A stretch of 64,000 nucleotides of DNA from Ferrovibrio sp036381655 (GTDB taxonomy: Bacteria; Pseudomonadota; Alphaproteobacteria; Ferrovibrionales; Ferrovibrionaceae): positions 1 through 64,000 of the forward strand of contig NZ_DASVCJ010000029.1 in assembly GCF_036381655.1 (NCBI RefSeq), in the 5' to 3' direction. This document shows, piece by piece, positions 1-8,376 of this stretch. Below the pieces are notes generated by a model that worked only from the letters and a program-made list of their open reading frames with translations, had not been told where the DNA came from and made no database searches. The translations under genes were made by a program, and so were the position numbers. Numbering within the stretch: the first letter of the stretch is position 1; each line of letters starts with the position of its first letter.

Positions 1-177
1 TCGCGTGTTGCCCATCCGCTTGGCCGCCGGACTGCCGGTGGCGCGGTAGCGCTGCGACCACTTCACCACACTCGCCACGCTTACCCCGAAGGTTGCCGCC
101 ACCTTGCGGCAGGTCTCCCCAGCGGCAACCCGGGCCACTACTCGTTCACGCAGATCCAGCGAATACGGTCGAACCAT
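1..177 (-). CDS. IS630-family transposase, N-terminal fragment
   Basis: This is the DNA-binding start of a transposase; the catalytic DDE domain lies beyond the left edge. The product opens MVRPYSLDLRERVVARVAAG and continues through a helix-turn-helix with the segment VAATFGVSVASVVKWSQRYR, typical of the IS630/Tc1-like group. The ATG at 175-177 has an AGGAGG ribosome site on the minus strand (187-192), and both lie within or inside the loop of a 12-bp inverted repeat. Whether the full gene is intact cannot be judged here. Confidence 0.8.
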   Translation of the reverse strand, partial: MVRPYSLDLRERVVARVAAGETCRKVAATFGVSVASVVKWSQRYRATGSPAAKRMGNTR

Positions 178-206
178 CCCTGCTGACCTCCTACCAGCAG
201 GGATGG
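174..206 (-). promoter_or_regulatory. Hairpin enclosing the transposase start codon and ribosome site
   Basis: A perfect 12-bp inverted repeat (174-185 against 195-206) with a 9-nt loop. On the minus-strand transcript the loop holds the AGGAGG Shine-Dalgarno and the second arm contains the ATG. If folded, the start codon would be paired, which is a plausible way to keep transposase translation low, particularly on read-through transcripts. Confidence 0.55.
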
Positions 207-318
207 TGAATCTGATTTCGTCGAAAACCCGAAACCCAAAACCGGCGCCGACTCACAAAGGACTCACCACCGTCTCAAACAGGTCCCAAGACACGATTCA
301 GAGACATCGAACTACGCT

Positions 319-960
319 CTAGGCCCGCCGCACCCCCTCCATGATCAGCCGCAGCCCGAGCAGTGCCATCACGCCGCCGGCCAGCCGGTCGATCCAGGTC
401 TTGGCCTGCAGATAGACCTTGCGCGGGCGATCCGCGGAAAACGTGACGGCGACGATCACATACCAGCCGAACTCGATCAGGAATACCGAGGGCGGCAGAA
501 GCAGCACCAGCCAGAATGGCGGATGCGCCGGCAGCAATGCGGCAAAGATACTGGCATAGACGACGGCCGCCTTCGGATTGCTCAGCTGGGTCGCCAACCC
601 GACGGCGAACGAACGCAGCGGGCTGCGCTCTCCGGCTTGCGGCAGGCCCAGGCTCAGCGGCTGCGCTGCGCCGCGCCAGATGCGTACCGCCAGATAGAGC
701 AGATAGAGCCCGCCGGCGGCCTTCAGCCCCAGATAAAGCCATTCGACCTGCGCCAGCAGTGCAATCAGGCCGCCGAGCGCGAGACTGGCGAAGACCATGC
801 CGCCGAGTCCCATGCCGAGCGCCGCCGCGATGCCGTGCACCCTGCTGCCGGCAATCGCCGTACGCGCCACCAGGACGAAGCTGGGGCCGGGACTGGCGGC
901 ACCGACGGCAACGGCGCCGAGAATGCTGAAATAGGGAACCAGGGATGGGATGCTGCTCAT
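319..960 (-). CDS. LysE/RhtB-family amino acid exporter
   Basis: An inner-membrane exporter of the LysE/RhtB superfamily, which removes amino acids or derivatives by proton antiport; the substrate is not predictable. About 213 residues with the family signature near the N-terminus (GAASPGPSFVLVARTAIAGS) and about six hydrophobic segments. The ATG at 960 is preferred over an upstream ATG at 972 because it has a GGAG six bases upstream. The stop codon TAG lies at the putative IS630 junction, its TA being the expected insertion target, so the last codon may have been reshaped by the insertion. It lies just downstream of phnN, same strand, but no link to phosphonate use is known. Confidence 0.85.
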   Translation of the reverse strand: MSSIPSLVPYFSILGAVAVGAASPGPSFVLVARTAIAGSRVHGIAAALGMGLGGMVFASLALGGLIALLAQVEWLYLGLKAAGGLYLLYLAVRIWRGAAQPLSLGLPQAGERSPLRSFAVGLATQLSNPKAAVVYASIFAALLPAHPPFWLVLLLPPSVFLIEFGWYVIVAVTFSADRPRKVYLQAKTWIDRLAGGVMALLGLRLIMEGVRRA

Positions 961-1016
961 GCTGGGCTCCATGCGTTGGGCGCCATCATAGCCGGCATGG
1001 ACAGGGGCAGCAGCCT

Positions 1017-1580
1017 CTATATTGCGGGCCGCCCCACCAGACGGATGAAGTCCGCCACCGTCTCGGCGAGGGCGCCGTCGTTGTTCAGCATGACGACATC
1101 GGCGCCTGCCAGCCTGTAGGCCGCGGCCCGCTGCAGGCGCTCTTCGATTTCGGCTGGGGTTTCGCGGCCGCGCTTTTCCAGCCTGGCGCGGAGAATCTCC
1201 GGCGCAGCGGTGATGCCGATGACCAGCAGGTTCGGATAACGCCGCCGCGCTTCGTCGATGACGGCGCGCGAAACATTGACGACCACCTGCCGGCCGGCGG
1301 CAAGCTCACCGTCGATGGCTTTGGGAATGCCGTAACGCAGGCCATGCGCGGCCCAGGCGAGCGCGAAATCGCCACGCCGCTGCATCGCGGCGAAATCGTC
1401 CTCGCTGACGGCGATGTAATCTTCGCCGCCCAACCCGGCCGGGCGGGTGACATAGCGGCGCGGAAACACGATATCGCCGCGGCCGGACAGGGCGGCGCGG
1501 GCGCCGTCGATCACGGAATCCTTGCCCACGCCGCTCGGGCCGACCACCAGCACCAGACGGCCCCGATCGAGAACGGTCAT
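1017..1580 (-). CDS. phnN: Ribose 1,5-bisphosphate phosphokinase PhnN
   Basis: Converts ribose 1,5-bisphosphate with ATP to PRPP, the last step that returns the ribose carrier of the C-P lyase pathway to nucleotide metabolism. The 187-residue product has a P-loop at residues 14-22 (GPSGVGKDS), like guanylate-kinase folds. It is the final gene of the phnGHIJKLMN run, eight bases after phnM. Length and context make the call firm. Confidence 0.93.
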   Translation of the reverse strand: MTVLDRGRLVLVVGPSGVGKDSVIDGARAALSGRGDIVFPRRYVTRPAGLGGEDYIAVSEDDFAAMQRRGDFALAWAAHGLRYGIPKAIDGELAAGRQVVVNVSRAVIDEARRRYPNLLVIGITAAPEILRARLEKRGRETPAEIEERLQRAAAYRLAGADVVMLNNDGALAETVADFIRLVGRPAI

Positions 1581-1588
1581 CGTCTTCC

Positions 1589-2734
1589 CTACATCACGCG
1601 CCGGCCATGGCGCCAGACCGACCGCACCACCGGAACATCGTCGATCAGGCTGACCCGGATCATATCGGCACGCCGGCCGACCTCCAACGCACCGCGATCG
1701 GTCAGACCGACGGCCTCCGCCGGATTGACCGATGCCATCGCCACCGCCTGGGGCAGGCTGATGGGCGGCACTTCGCGCGGCAGCAGGAAAACGGACTGGA
1801 TCATGCTGCTGGGCACGTAATCGGAAGAGATGATGTCGAGCTGCCGCTTTTCCGCCAGATCGCGCGCCGAGACATTGCCCGAATGCGAGCCGCCGCGCAC
1901 CAGATTTGGGCCGCCCATCATCACCCGCATGCCATGGGCGCGCGAATATTCCGCCGCCGCATGAGTGGTGGGAAATTCCGCCACCACCATGCCGTCGGCG
2001 GCGGCTTCGGCCACATGCTCGATGGTCGCATCGTCATGGCTGGCAAGCGGCAGGCCGCGCGAGCGGCATAGCGCCACCAGGTCGCGGCGGTTCTTCGGGC
2101 CATGCGCCTCGGCGGCGGCGACCTGCTCGGCCATGAACCTGTCCATCGCCGCGCCGGAGAGGCCGAACTTGCCCTGGTAATATTCGCGGTACTTGTCGAG
2201 ATTGGCGAATTGGCGCTGGCCGGGCGAGTGATCCATCACCGAAACCAGGCGGAGCCAGCTCAGGCCGGTCATCGGCTCGACCAGTTCCAGCAGATCCTTG
2301 AACGAGATTTCGCAGCGCAGATGCAGCAGATGCTCGGCGCGCAGCATGCCCGCCGTCTGCGCAGCCTCGATGGCGGCCACCATGTCGCGCAGGATCGTCA
2401 TGCGCAGAGCGCCGTCGCGCATGTCGCCGACCGCAATCGCATCCATAACCGTGGTGATGCCGGCCGCGGCGATCTGCGCATCATGGTTGATCACCGCCAG
2501 CTTGCCCGGCCAGCGCACGCCGGGGCGCGGCGCGAAATGCTTCTCCAGGTTGTCGGTATGCAACTCGACCAGGCCGGGCAGCAGGTAATCGCCGCCGAAA
2601 TCCAGGGCCCCCGCCGTCGGCGTACCCCGGTCGACAGCGGCGATCATTCCGGCGCGCACATGCAGGCTGCCCGGTTCCAGAACCGTATCGCGGCCGACGA
2701 GGCGGGCGTTGCTGATGACCAGGTCGGAACTCAT
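1589..2734 (-). CDS. phnM: Ribose 1-methylphosphonate 5-triphosphate diphosphatase PhnM
   Basis: An amidohydrolase-fold enzyme that removes pyrophosphate from ribose 1-alkylphosphonate 5-triphosphate, giving the PhnJ substrate. It has 381 residues, the usual size. Metal-site residues are visible at His59, Asp61 and His66 (in VELHTDNLEKH) and later in a SHDDAT segment. The ATG overlaps the phnL stop by four bases (ATGA), implying translational coupling. Confidence 0.94.
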   Translation of the reverse strand: MSSDLVISNARLVGRDTVLEPGSLHVRAGMIAAVDRGTPTAGALDFGGDYLLPGLVELHTDNLEKHFAPRPGVRWPGKLAVINHDAQIAAAGITTVMDAIAVGDMRDGALRMTILRDMVAAIEAAQTAGMLRAEHLLHLRCEISFKDLLELVEPMTGLSWLRLVSVMDHSPGQRQFANLDKYREYYQGKFGLSGAAMDRFMAEQVAAAEAHGPKNRRDLVALCRSRGLPLASHDDATIEHVAEAAADGMVVAEFPTTHAAAEYSRAHGMRVMMGGPNLVRGGSHSGNVSARDLAEKRQLDIISSDYVPSSMIQSVFLLPREVPPISLPQAVAMASVNPAEAVGLTDRGALEVGRRADMIRVSLIDDVPVVRSVWRHGRRVM

Positions 2735-3426
2735 GCCGCGACTCCAAGGCTTTGCATGGTGAACAGGCGCGTGGCGATGGCCGCCCGTGTCTCGCTGTCA
2801 TGCACGATGGCGACGATCGCGGCGCCGCGGGCGCGCGAATCGTTGATCAGGTTTATGACAATTTTGCGGTTCTGCTCGTCCAGCGAGGCCGTCGGCTCGT
2901 CCAGCAGGAGGACCGGATACTCGGCCGCGAAACCGCGGGCGATATTGATGCGTTGCTGCTCGCCGCCCGAAAAGGTCGCCGGCGGCAGGCTCCACATGCG
3001 CTCCGGAATCTGCAGGCGGGCGAGCAGTTCGCCGGCCCGCGCCCTGGCGGCGGCGGCACCGATGCCGCGCGCCAGCAAAGGTTCGGCCACCACATCGAGC
3101 GTCGCCACGCGCGGAATGACCCGCAGGAACTGGCTGACATAGCCGAGCGTGCACCGGCGGATCGCCATGACGATGCGCGGCTCGGCATCGACGATATCGG
3201 TCATCGTGCCGTCATGGCGGATCAGGATGCGGCCGTCCTGCGGCCGGTAGTTGCCGTAGATCGAACGCAGCAGGGTGGATTTGCCCACGCCAGACGGGCC
3301 ATGCAGGGTGACGCATTCTCCCGCCGCCACGCTGAGGAAGACGTCGCGCAATACCGGCAGGCTGACCCCGCCGCGCAGATGCAGCGTGAAGGACTTGGCA
3401 AGGTTTTCGACGCGGATCATGTCCAT
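2731..3426 (-). CDS. phnL: C-P lyase ABC-type subunit PhnL
   Basis: An ABC-type ATPase without membrane partner that works with PhnG, PhnH and PhnI in forming the ribosyl-phosphonate intermediate. About 231 residues with Walker A at 43-51 (GPSGVGKST), the FSGGEQQR signature and Walker B (VLLLDEPTASLD). I chose the ATG at 3426 (MDMIRVENLAKSF), which fits the family start; a much longer open frame upstream is only the shadow of phnK. It ends in a four-base overlap with phnM. Confidence 0.93.
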   Translation of the reverse strand: MDMIRVENLAKSFTLHLRGGVSLPVLRDVFLSVAAGECVTLHGPSGVGKSTLLRSIYGNYRPQDGRILIRHDGTMTDIVDAEPRIVMAIRRCTLGYVSQFLRVIPRVATLDVVAEPLLARGIGAAAARARAGELLARLQIPERMWSLPPATFSGGEQQRINIARGFAAEYPVLLLDEPTASLDEQNRKIVINLINDSRARGAAIVAIVHDSETRAAIATRLFTMQSLGVAA

Positions 3427-3434
3427 CAGAAGCC

Positions 3435-4211
3435 TCACACGCCGAGTACCGAGGATACCAGAAGCTGGGTATAGGCATGCTGCGGATCGTCCAGCAACTG
3501 GTCGGTCAGGCCGGTCTCCACCACCTCGCCGTGCCGCATCACCATCAGCCGGTCGGCCAAAAGCCGGGCCACGCCAAGATCGTGGGTCACGATGATCACC
3601 GCCAGATGGTAGTCCTGCACCAGGCGGCGGATCAGATCGAGCAGCCGCGCCTGCACCGAGACGTCGAGGCCGCCGGTCGGCTCGTCCATCAGCACGATGC
3701 GCGGGCGGGTCACCAGGTTGCGGGCGATCTGCAGCCGCTGCTGCATGCCGCCGGAAAAGACGCGCGGCAGATCGTCGACGCGATCCGGCGGCATCTCCAC
3801 GGCCGTCATCCAGTCCAGGGCCGCCTGGCGCAGATCGCCGTAATGGCGCCCGCCCAGCGCCATCAGCCGCTCGCCGATATTGGCGCCGGCGGAGAAATCC
3901 ATGCGCAGGCCGTCGCGCGCATGCTGCTGCACGAAGCCCCATTCCGTGCGCATCAAATGCCGCTTCTGCGCCTCGCTCGCCGCGACCAGATCGACGCTGT
4001 CGCCACCCGCCAAGCGATAGCGGATGGCGCCGGCATCGACCGGCAGCCGGCTGGCCAGGCAATTGAGCAGGGTCGACTTGCCCGAGCCGCTTTCGCCGAC
4101 GATGCCCAGCACCTCGCCCGGCCATAATTCGAAGGTGACATCGCGGCAGGCGATTTGCCGGCCGAAGCTCTTGCGCAGCTTCTCGACCTCCAGGAGAGGT
4201 ATGTCGGTCAT
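3435..4211 (-). CDS. phnK: C-P lyase ABC-type subunit PhnK
   Basis: An ABC-type ATPase that docks on the PhnGHIJ core near PhnJ. About 258 residues, with Walker A at 39-47 (GESGSGKST), the FSGGMQQR signature and Walker B (IVLMDEPTGGLD). The start at 4211 (MTDIPLLEVEKLRKSFGRQ) overlaps the phnJ stop by four bases. It resembles dipeptide-transporter ATPases but has no permease here, as is typical of PhnK. Confidence 0.94.
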   Translation of the reverse strand: MTDIPLLEVEKLRKSFGRQIACRDVTFELWPGEVLGIVGESGSGKSTLLNCLASRLPVDAGAIRYRLAGGDSVDLVAASEAQKRHLMRTEWGFVQQHARDGLRMDFSAGANIGERLMALGGRHYGDLRQAALDWMTAVEMPPDRVDDLPRVFSGGMQQRLQIARNLVTRPRIVLMDEPTGGLDVSVQARLLDLIRRLVQDYHLAVIIVTHDLGVARLLADRLMVMRHGEVVETGLTDQLLDDPQHAYTQLLVSSVLGV

Positions 4212-5131
4212 TCCGCGGCCCCTTCCCGATAGGGCGCCGCCATGCGCCCGTGATGGCCGGCCTGCTGCCGGCCATGGCAGTAATCGGTATCCGAGCAGAC
4301 GAACATGCGGCTGCCCGCATCGTCGAGGATCACCTCGTCGAGGAAGCTGTCGCTCGCGTCGCACAGGGCGCAGGTCTGCGGCCAGCGCTCGATCTGGAAC
4401 GGATGATCCTCGAAGTCGAGCGGCTTGACCTCCGTATAGGGCGGCACGGCGTAGATGCGCTTCTCGCGGCCGGCGCCGAAAAGCTGCAGGGCCGCGTTCA
4501 TGTGGAGCTTGGGGGTGTCGAATTTCGGAATCGGCGAGCAGCGCATCAGATAGCGGCCATTGACCATCACCGGATAGTCATAGGCGGTCGAGATATGGCC
4601 ATGGCGCGAGATATCCTCATACAGCTTCACATGCATGACGCCGTATTCGCTCAGGCCATGCATCTTGCGGGTTTCGCTTTCGCGCGGCTCCAGCCAGCGC
4701 AGCGGCTCCGGGATCGGCACCTGATAGACCAGGATCTGGTTCTCGCTCAGCGGCGTCTCCGGCACGCGGTGGCGCGTCTGGATCAGGGTCGCCTCGCGCG
4801 TCTTCTCGGTGGTCGCCACGCCGGTCATGCGCTGGAAGAAGCGGCGGATCGAGACGGCGTTGGTGGTGTCGTCCGCGCCCTGGTCGATCACCTTCAGAAC
4901 GTCGCCTGAGCCGATCACGGCCGCTGTCACCTGCATGCCGCCGGTGCCCCAGCCATAGGGCAGCGGCATCTCGCGGCTGCCGAACGGCACCTGATAGCCC
5001 GGGATCGCCACCGCCTTCAGTATGGCGCGGCGGATCATCCGCTTGGTCTGTTCGTCCAGGAAGGCGAAATTGTAATCCGCCAGATCGCCGGCTTGCCGGG
5101 CCGTGGCGGTGAAGCTTCGTTGCAGGGTCAT
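4208..5131 (-). CDS. phnJ: Alpha-D-ribose 1-methylphosphonate 5-phosphate C-P lyase PhnJ
   Basis: The radical SAM enzyme that breaks the carbon-phosphorus bond, releasing the alkane and ribose 1,2-cyclic phosphate 5-phosphate. The 307-residue product carries the iron-sulfur cysteines as C254-x2-C257-x21-C279, followed six residues later by C285. This matches the spacing of the E. coli cluster ligands and its catalytic thiyl cysteine. Start at 5131 (MTLQRSFTATARQ) overlaps the phnI stop by four bases. All key residues are present, so it should be active. Confidence 0.96.
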   Translation of the reverse strand: MTLQRSFTATARQAGDLADYNFAFLDEQTKRMIRRAILKAVAIPGYQVPFGSREMPLPYGWGTGGMQVTAAVIGSGDVLKVIDQGADDTTNAVSIRRFFQRMTGVATTEKTREATLIQTRHRVPETPLSENQILVYQVPIPEPLRWLEPRESETRKMHGLSEYGVMHVKLYEDISRHGHISTAYDYPVMVNGRYLMRCSPIPKFDTPKLHMNAALQLFGAGREKRIYAVPPYTEVKPLDFEDHPFQIERWPQTCALCDASDSFLDEVILDDAGSRMFVCSDTDYCHGRQQAGHHGRMAAPYREGAAE

Positions 5132-6225
5132 TGCGCCGCCTCCGGCAGCTCCGCGGCGGCGCGTTCGATCTCGGCCCGCATGGTGCGGATCAGCGTCAGC
5201 TCGGACTGGAAATCGACATGATGCGGCAGCTTCAGATGCTGCACGAAGCCCGAGGCCTCGACGTTGTCGGCGTGATAGAGCACGAATTCCTGATCCTGCG
5301 CCGGCGCGGTGACATCCTCGCCCAGCGCTTCCGCCTTGAGCGCACGGTCGACCAGCGCCATGGCCATCGCCTTGCGTTCGGTATAGCCGAAGCTGAGGCC
5401 GTAGCCGCGGGTGAATTTCGGCTTTTCTGTTTTCGAGCCGCGGAACTGGTTGACCATCTGGCATTCGGTCACGGTGATATCGCCGATATCGACGGCGAAG
5501 CCAAGTTCGGGGATGTCGATCTCGACGCCGACCTCGCCGCTGCGGATCTCGGCCACGAAAGGATGCGAGCGGGCATAGCCGCGCTGGGTGGAATAGCCGA
5601 GCGCCAGCAGGAATCCCTCATCGGCGCGCGCCAGCGTCTGCAGCCGGACATCGCGCCCGGCCGGGAACATCAGCGGCGCGCGGGTCAGGTCGCCGACCGG
5701 CGCTTCGTCTGCATCCGGCGCCTCCTCCTCGATCAGGCCCTCGGCATTGAGGAAGTCGATCACCGGCGGGCAATCGACGGCAGCGCCCGGCCTGGCATCG
5801 GCCCTCGGCGCCTCGCCCGCGGCGGCCAGCGTGAAATCCAGCAGACGATGCGTGTAGTCGAAGGTCGGGCCCAGCAACTGCCCGCCCGGCATATCCTTGA
5901 AGCAGGAGGAAATCCGCCGCGATACCTGCATCTCCGCCGTGTCGATCGGCGCCGATACGGCGAGCCGCGGCAGGGTCGTGCGGTAGGCCCGCAGCAGGAA
6001 GATCGCCTCGACCTGATCGCCGCGCGCCTGTTTCAATGCCAGCGCCGCCAGATCGGGATCGTAGACCGAGCCTTCCGTCATCACCCGATCGACGGCGAGG
6101 CTGAGCTGTTCGCGGATCTGCGCCAGGCTGAGTTCCGGCACGGCGGCATCGCCGCGGCGGTCTTCCGCCAGCAGCTTATGGGCATTCTCGATGGCGGCCT
6201 CGCCGCCTTTGACGGCCACATACAT
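5128..6225 (-). CDS. phnI: C-P lyase core subunit PhnI
   Basis: A subunit of the PhnGHIJ core complex. PhnI has nucleosidase activity and, with PhnG, PhnH and PhnL, attaches the phosphonate to ribose 5-triphosphate from ATP. About 365 residues from the ATG at 6225 (MYVAVKGGEAAIENAH), the conserved family start; an in-frame upstream Met at 6243 lies inside phnH and is less likely. It begins one base after the phnH stop. Confidence 0.95.
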   Translation of the reverse strand: MYVAVKGGEAAIENAHKLLAEDRRGDAAVPELSLAQIREQLSLAVDRVMTEGSVYDPDLAALALKQARGDQVEAIFLLRAYRTTLPRLAVSAPIDTAEMQVSRRISSCFKDMPGGQLLGPTFDYTHRLLDFTLAAAGEAPRADARPGAAVDCPPVIDFLNAEGLIEEEAPDADEAPVGDLTRAPLMFPAGRDVRLQTLARADEGFLLALGYSTQRGYARSHPFVAEIRSGEVGVEIDIPELGFAVDIGDITVTECQMVNQFRGSKTEKPKFTRGYGLSFGYTERKAMAMALVDRALKAEALGEDVTAPAQDQEFVLYHADNVEASGFVQHLKLPHHVDFQSELTLIRTMRAEIERAAAELPEAAQ

Positions 6226-6226
6226 G

Positions 6227-6835
6227 TCAGGCCTCCATGGCAATCGCCGTGCTGCGCGGCAGGCCGACCAGCACGCTGCCGCAGCAAAGGTAGATGTCCA
6301 GTCCGCGCGGAAAAACGGCCGGCAGCGCGGCGCGCTGGTGCCAGAAGTATTCCGGCAGGCCGCAGAACGGCATCGCCGTTTCGGACCTGATGCCCGGCCC
6401 GCGCCAGGTGAGCGCCGGCGCGCCCTGCAGGCTGCCGACCTGGATCAGCAAGGTCGCGCCGCGGTCCGGCGCCTCGTCGCAGCCCAGGCTGAACTGCTCC
6501 AGCGGCGGCAGCGGCTGCGCGGCATCGAGCAGGGCAAAAGCGGCCGCCTTGGCCTCGGCGAACGGCGCGCCGGTATGAAAGCGCAGCCAGTCGCGTATCT
6601 GCGGCCGGTCGAGGCCCGGCCCCAGCCAGACCGGCGTTTCGAAATCGCACAGCGTCAGCGCGGCGGCGGCCAGGGCCGGCCCGATGCCGTCCGGACGGCC
6701 CGGCTCGGCTTCGATGCGCGTCATCCGGCCCGGCCGGGCCGTGGCATCGAGCAAGGCGCGGAAACTCTGCTGGCTTTGCTGCACCGGATCGTCGAAGCCG
6801 GCGACGGGGGCGAGATTCGATCCGGCCATGTTCAT
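6227..6835 (-). CDS. phnH: C-P lyase subunit PhnH
   Basis: A core subunit of the C-P lyase complex, needed for phosphonate utilisation; its own catalytic role is unclear. The 202-residue product starts at 6835 (MNMAGSNLAPVAGFDDPV), overlapping the phnG stop. The segment FDDPVQQSQQSFRALLDATARPG is characteristic of PhnH. Length is normal. Confidence 0.93.
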   Translation of the reverse strand: MNMAGSNLAPVAGFDDPVQQSQQSFRALLDATARPGRMTRIEAEPGRPDGIGPALAAAALTLCDFETPVWLGPGLDRPQIRDWLRFHTGAPFAEAKAAAFALLDAAQPLPPLEQFSLGCDEAPDRGATLLIQVGSLQGAPALTWRGPGIRSETAMPFCGLPEYFWHQRAALPAVFPRGLDIYLCCGSVLVGLPRSTAIAMEA

Positions 6836-7341
6836 TCTCCCCGCACCAAGGTGAAGAAATCGACCTTGGTGGCCGCGACCTTCGCGGCGCGCGCGCTGCG
6901 CCGCCCGGCCAGCCGCGCGCGTTCGGGCGCGATCAGCGCCGTTTCGATGGCCTCGCTGCGCGCCGGATCCTGCGCAAGCGCATCGAACAGGGCCACCAAT
7001 TCTGCCTTGCGCTTGTCGCGGCCCTGCACATAGCCGACGCCCATCAGACCGTCCGGCTCCAGCGCCACCACGCAGCGGGTCACCGTCAGCTCGCCGAGAT
7101 TGAAGCGCTGGCCGGTGCCGCCGGCCCGCGCGCGCACCATGACCAGACCGGTTTCCGGCGGCTTCAGGCGGCGGTAGCGCGGCTTCTCGCGCAGCCCGTC
7201 CCATGCCGCCTCCAGGCTGCCGAGCGAGGCCCGGGCAAGGATGGCGAGGCGGTCCTGCCGGCGGCGGAGCGGGGTGGCGCCGGCCCCGGCGGACTCGGCT
7301 GCGGTGGACTGATCTGGCGCGGCTTGCGGCGCGACGGACAT
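6832..7341 (-). CDS. phnG: C-P lyase subunit PhnG
   Basis: First gene of the leftward phn operon, a core subunit of the C-P lyase complex. It has 169 residues with a low-complexity N-terminus of about 20 residues, then the family region LAILARASLGSLEAAWDGL and GELTVTRCVVAL. Its promoter must lie in the 95-bp gap shared with divergent phnF, which holds the GTCTAGAC operator, so expression is probably under PhnF control. Confidence 0.92.
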   Translation of the reverse strand: MSVAPQAAPDQSTAAESAGAGATPLRRRQDRLAILARASLGSLEAAWDGLREKPRYRRLKPPETGLVMVRARAGGTGQRFNLGELTVTRCVVALEPDGLMGVGYVQGRDKRKAELVALFDALAQDPARSEAIETALIAPERARLAGRRSARAAKVAATKVDFFTLVRGE

Positions 7342-7360
7342 CTCGACCTCTTGCGGATTT

Positions 7361-7380
7361 GTCTAAATTGGTCTAGACAT
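7361..7380. promoter_or_regulatory. Predicted PhnF operator between phnG and phnF
   Basis: The perfect palindrome GTCTAGAC at 7371-7378 fits the HutC/GntR-subfamily consensus GT-N-TA-N-AC, and a related half site GTCTAAAT sits ten bases to the left (7361-7368). It lies 20-37 bp from the phnG start, about 60 bp from phnF, and is followed by AT-rich sequence suited to a promoter. Inference: PhnF binds here, repressing the operon and itself. Confidence 0.6.
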
Positions 7381-7436
7381 CTATATATCTACACCCGACC
7401 TCCCTCAGGATCAAGCCGGCTGTCGGCGCACGCTCT

Positions 7437-8225
7437 ATGGCATCGGACGGATCAGCATTGCAGACGAACGACCCCGATACGGCGGGTATCGAGACGGCGG
7501 GCATCGAGCGCGGCAAGGGCATGGCGGTCTGGCGCCAGATCGCCGCCGCCATGGAGCAGGCGATCCGCCGCGGCGAATATCCGGCCGGCAGCCAGTTGCC
7601 GACCGAGAAGCAGCTCGCGGCCAGCTTCGGCGTCAACCGCCACACCGTGCGCCAGGCGATGACGCGGCTGGCCGATCTGGGCCTGGTCCGCATCGAGCAG
7701 GGCCGCGGCATGTTCGTCGCCGAGGCGATGCTGGATTACAGGATCGGACCGCGCACCCGTTTCAGCGAAAACCTGCAGACGATGCAGAAGAAACCGACGC
7801 GCGAACTGGTTTTCGCCGAACGGATTGCGGCGCCGGCCGATATCGCCCGCGCGCTCGGCATCCCGACCGGCGCGCTGCTCTGGCAGATCGAAAGCCTGAA
7901 CAAGGCCGATGGCCGCCCGGTCGGCATCAGCAGCCATTACTTCGCCGTCAGCCGCTTTCCCGACATGCCGTCGCTGTTCCGCCGCGCCGGCTCGATCACC
8001 GGCGCGCTGCGCGCCGCCGGCGTGACCGATTACCGCCGCCGCAGCACGCGCATCGCGGCCCGGCTGATTTCCGCCGGCGACGCCCGGCTGGCCGATCTGC
8101 CGCGCACCCGGCCGATCCTGGTGAGCGAAACCGTCAATGTCGATCCGCAGGGCCGGCCGGTGGAATTCGTCCGCGCCCGCTTCGTCAGCGAGTATGTCAC
8201 GCTCACCATCGAGCATTGGGAATAA
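7437..8225 (+). CDS. phnF: GntR/HutC-family phosphonate regulator PhnF
   Basis: A transcription regulator divergent from the phn operon. Residues about 30-100 form a winged helix-turn-helix (QLPTEKQLAASFGVNRHTVRQAM, then LGLVRIEQGRGMFV), followed by a UTRA ligand-binding domain to residue 262. PhnF proteins usually repress phn genes until phosphonate or phosphate limitation signals are sensed. An earlier start is assigned at 7437, though the conserved part begins near GMAVWRQIAAAME, so the first 25 residues may be untranslated. Confidence 0.9.
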   Translation: MASDGSALQTNDPDTAGIETAGIERGKGMAVWRQIAAAMEQAIRRGEYPAGSQLPTEKQLAASFGVNRHTVRQAMTRLADLGLVRIEQGRGMFVAEAMLDYRIGPRTRFSENLQTMQKKPTRELVFAERIAAPADIARALGIPTGALLWQIESLNKADGRPVGISSHYFAVSRFPDMPSLFRRAGSITGALRAAGVTDYRRRSTRIAARLISAGDARLADLPRTRPILVSETVNVDPQGRPVEFVRARFVSEYVTLTIEHWE

Positions 8226-8376
8226 GGCAAAACCAGGCCGTTTACGGCGGCCGGCGGGCTAACGCGCCGCGATCGGGCAGTTCCGCCCCTGGTGCCGCCC
8301 ATGCCGCTTGGCGGGGCGCAGGGCCAATCTATGTGTTAGCCGAGATGGTGGAACAGACCCGGGTGGGAGAGGCCCG

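Larger units (their letters stand above)
1..319 (-). mobile_element. IS630-family insertion sequence, 5' part only
   Basis: The window opens inside an IS630-type element: the first 59 codons of its transposase run off the left edge, followed by about 140 bp of noncoding end sequence that carries a strong hairpin. IS630 elements insert at TA dinucleotides. A TA at 320-321 directly abuts the LysE gene, so I infer the outer end at about position 319, but the other terminal repeat lies outside the window and the boundary is unproven. Confidence 0.6.

Noticed and set aside
104..322. Small plus-strand open frame inside the IS end
   Set aside because: Runs antisense through the transposase start; no ribosome site.
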